DNA of 6,093 nucleotides from JACOXT01 sp964372855 (GTDB taxonomy: Bacteria; Patescibacteriota; Microgenomatia; Levybacterales; UBA12049): the NCBI GenBank assembly GCA_964372855.1, contig CAYJRY010000057.1:1-6093 (forward strand), given 5' to 3'. Of the stretch, positions 5,313 through 6,093 are shown piece by piece; position 1 is the stretch's first letter; each line of letters starts with the position of its first letter. The notes below the pieces were generated by a model. It worked only from the letters and a program-made list of their open reading frames with translations, did not search any database and was not told where the DNA came from. The position numbers and the translations under genes were made by a program.

Positions 5313-6085
5313 TTTACTTAAAAAAAGAAGAAGAGATTGAAGCGATGAGAGAGGGCGGGCAAATATTGGCAAATGTTTTATTTACACTTTTGGAAACCAT
5401 AAGACCGGGAGTAACTGAACTTGAGATAGATAAACTAGCTGAAAAGTTGATTATCAAAGCCGGAGCAGAACCTGCTTTTAAGAAAGTAAAAAACTATAAC
5501 CACTCAATTTGTGTTTCCACAAACGATGTTGTAGTTCACGGAGTCCCAACTAATTACGCATTCAAAGAAGGAGATGTTGTCGGAATCGATTGCGGAGTTT
5601 ATTATAAAGGATTTAATACTGATATGGCTGAAACGGTTCGTGTTTCAACAAACAACAAACAACAGACAACAGACAACAAAGATATTAATGAATTTTTGGC
5701 AACTGGGATGAAAGCGCTTCAGGCAGGGATTAATGCTGCACAACTTAATAATAGGGTAGGACATATTTCCTTTGCAATTCAGAAAATTGTGGAAGAGAAG
5801 GGATATTCAGTCGTGAGAAGTCTTATTGGGCATGGAGTTGGGAAAGTACTTCATGAAGAACCCGAAGTACCCGGCTATCTTTCTGGTCCTTTAGATAAAA
5901 CACCGAAATTAAGAGAAGGTATGACTATAGCAATTGAGGTAATATACAATATGGGAAAATCAGACGTTGAATTTAAAGGAGCTGATGGGTGGACAATAAA
6001 AACGAAAGATAATAGCTTGTCAGGATTATTTGAGAGAACAGTAGCGATTACGCCTAGTGGCCCGCTGGTTTTAACTAAGAAATAA
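5309..6085 (+). CDS. map: Type I methionine aminopeptidase
   Basis: This enzyme removes the initiator methionine from nascent proteins when the second residue is small; it acts in the cytoplasm at the ribosome exit. The 258-residue protein is full length for the short bacterial type I form. The five metal ligands of the pita-bread fold are visible: Asp94 (GIDCG), Asp105 (NTDMAET), His175 (GHGVGK), Glu210 (IAIEV) and Glu242 (LFERT). The substrate-site histidines are His77 (VHGVP) and His182 (LHEEP). There is no N-terminal zinc-finger or SH3-binding extension. Residues 114-124 (TNNKQQTTDNK) are low-complexity, encoded by a 7-bp tandem repeat, and fall in a surface loop after the second metal ligand. 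By my hand alignment, the spacing from Asp105 to the following Gly-Ile equals that in E. coli, so the loop is replaced rather than lengthened. The ATG overlaps the previous stop by 4 bases. map after secY/adk is a classic order, often followed by infA. Confidence 0.96.
   Translation: MIYLKKEEEIEAMREGGQILANVLFTLLETIRPGVTELEIDKLAEKLIIKAGAEPAFKKVKNYNHSICVSTNDVVVHGVPTNYAFKEGDVVGIDCGVYYKGFNTDMAETVRVSTNNKQQTTDNKDINEFLATGMKALQAGINAAQLNNRVGHISFAIQKIVEEKGYSVVRSLIGHGVGKVLHEEPEVPGYLSGPLDKTPKLREGMTIAIEVIYNMGKSDVEFKGADGWTIKTKDNSLSGLFERTVAITPSGPLVLTKK
5650..5677. repeat. 7-bp tandem repeat within map
   Basis: Four contiguous copies of the heptamer ARACAAC are present: AAACAAC at 5650-5656 and 5657-5663, then AGACAAC at 5664-5670 and 5671-5677. 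A partial copy (CAAC, 5646-5649) precedes them. The whole tract from 5646 to 5682 contains no T on the + strand. It encodes residues 114-123 of the methionine aminopeptidase in a variable loop. As the unit is not a multiple of three, gain or loss of one copy would shift the frame. Confidence 0.85.
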
Positions 6086-6093
6086 TTGAAGTT

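Noticed and set aside
111..6085. Alternative genetic code with TGA read as glycine
   Set aside because: TGA ends rpsE, the GTG-start kinase and the UPF0200-like gene at the expected lengths and next to starts of following genes; no frame needs TGA read-through.
1..6093. Mobile element, CRISPR array, tRNA or rRNA
   Set aside because: No transposase, spaced repeat array, cloverleaf or rRNA-like sequence is visible; all long stretches are accounted for by operon genes.

Overview
This 6.1 kb window is a compact, AT-rich stretch with every gene on the + strand. It is the second half of a bacterial spc-type ribosomal protein operon: rplF, rplR, rpsE, rplO, secY, an adk-type kinase gene, and finally map. 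The ribosomal proteins and SecY are bacterial in type. rpmD (ribosomal protein L30), which normally sits between rpsE and rplO, is missing: the gap there is only 72 bases. Loss of L30, very compact spacing, poor Shine-Dalgarno use and simple AT-rich intergenic repeats together suggest an uncultivated bacterium of the Candidate Phyla Radiation (Patescibacteria), possibly Microgenomates; the finer placement is a guess. TGA is used as a stop by three genes and never inside a reading frame, so the standard bacterial code applies. This argues against the Gracilibacteria and Absconditabacteria (SR1), where TGA encodes glycine.

Layout. Positions 1-110 are an AT-rich leader with short TTTTTCA repeats. 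rplF (111-665) is followed by a large imperfect inverted repeat (667-734). rplR (739-1083) overlaps rpsE (1083-1559) by one base. A 72-base spacer of quite different composition, with a potential hairpin, stands where rpmD would be. Next come rplO (1632-2072) and secY (2080-3366), 7 bases apart.

The accessory block runs from 3370 to 5312. It holds three different P-loop kinase-like genes and one small unknown gene: a short-LID adenylate kinase (3370-3906), a divergent nucleoside-monophosphate-kinase-like protein with a GTG start (3906-4520), a 73-residue unrecognised protein behind the only perfect Shine-Dalgarno site in the window (4535-4756), and a protein resembling the archaeal UPF0200 / dephospho-CoA kinase-like group (4749-5312). 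A type I methionine aminopeptidase gene (5309-6085) closes the window and has all its metal ligands.

How they fit together: the ribosomal proteins build the large and small subunits, SecY is the channel for nascent membrane and secreted proteins, the methionine aminopeptidase trims new chains, and the kinases probably supply or balance nucleotides or cofactors. Overlaps of 1, 1, 8 and 4 bases and gaps of 3 to 14 bases from secY to map suggest one transcript with translational coupling. The most interesting items are the row of three unlike kinases, the small unknown gene with its strong ribosome-binding site, and a 7-bp tandem repeat inside map.
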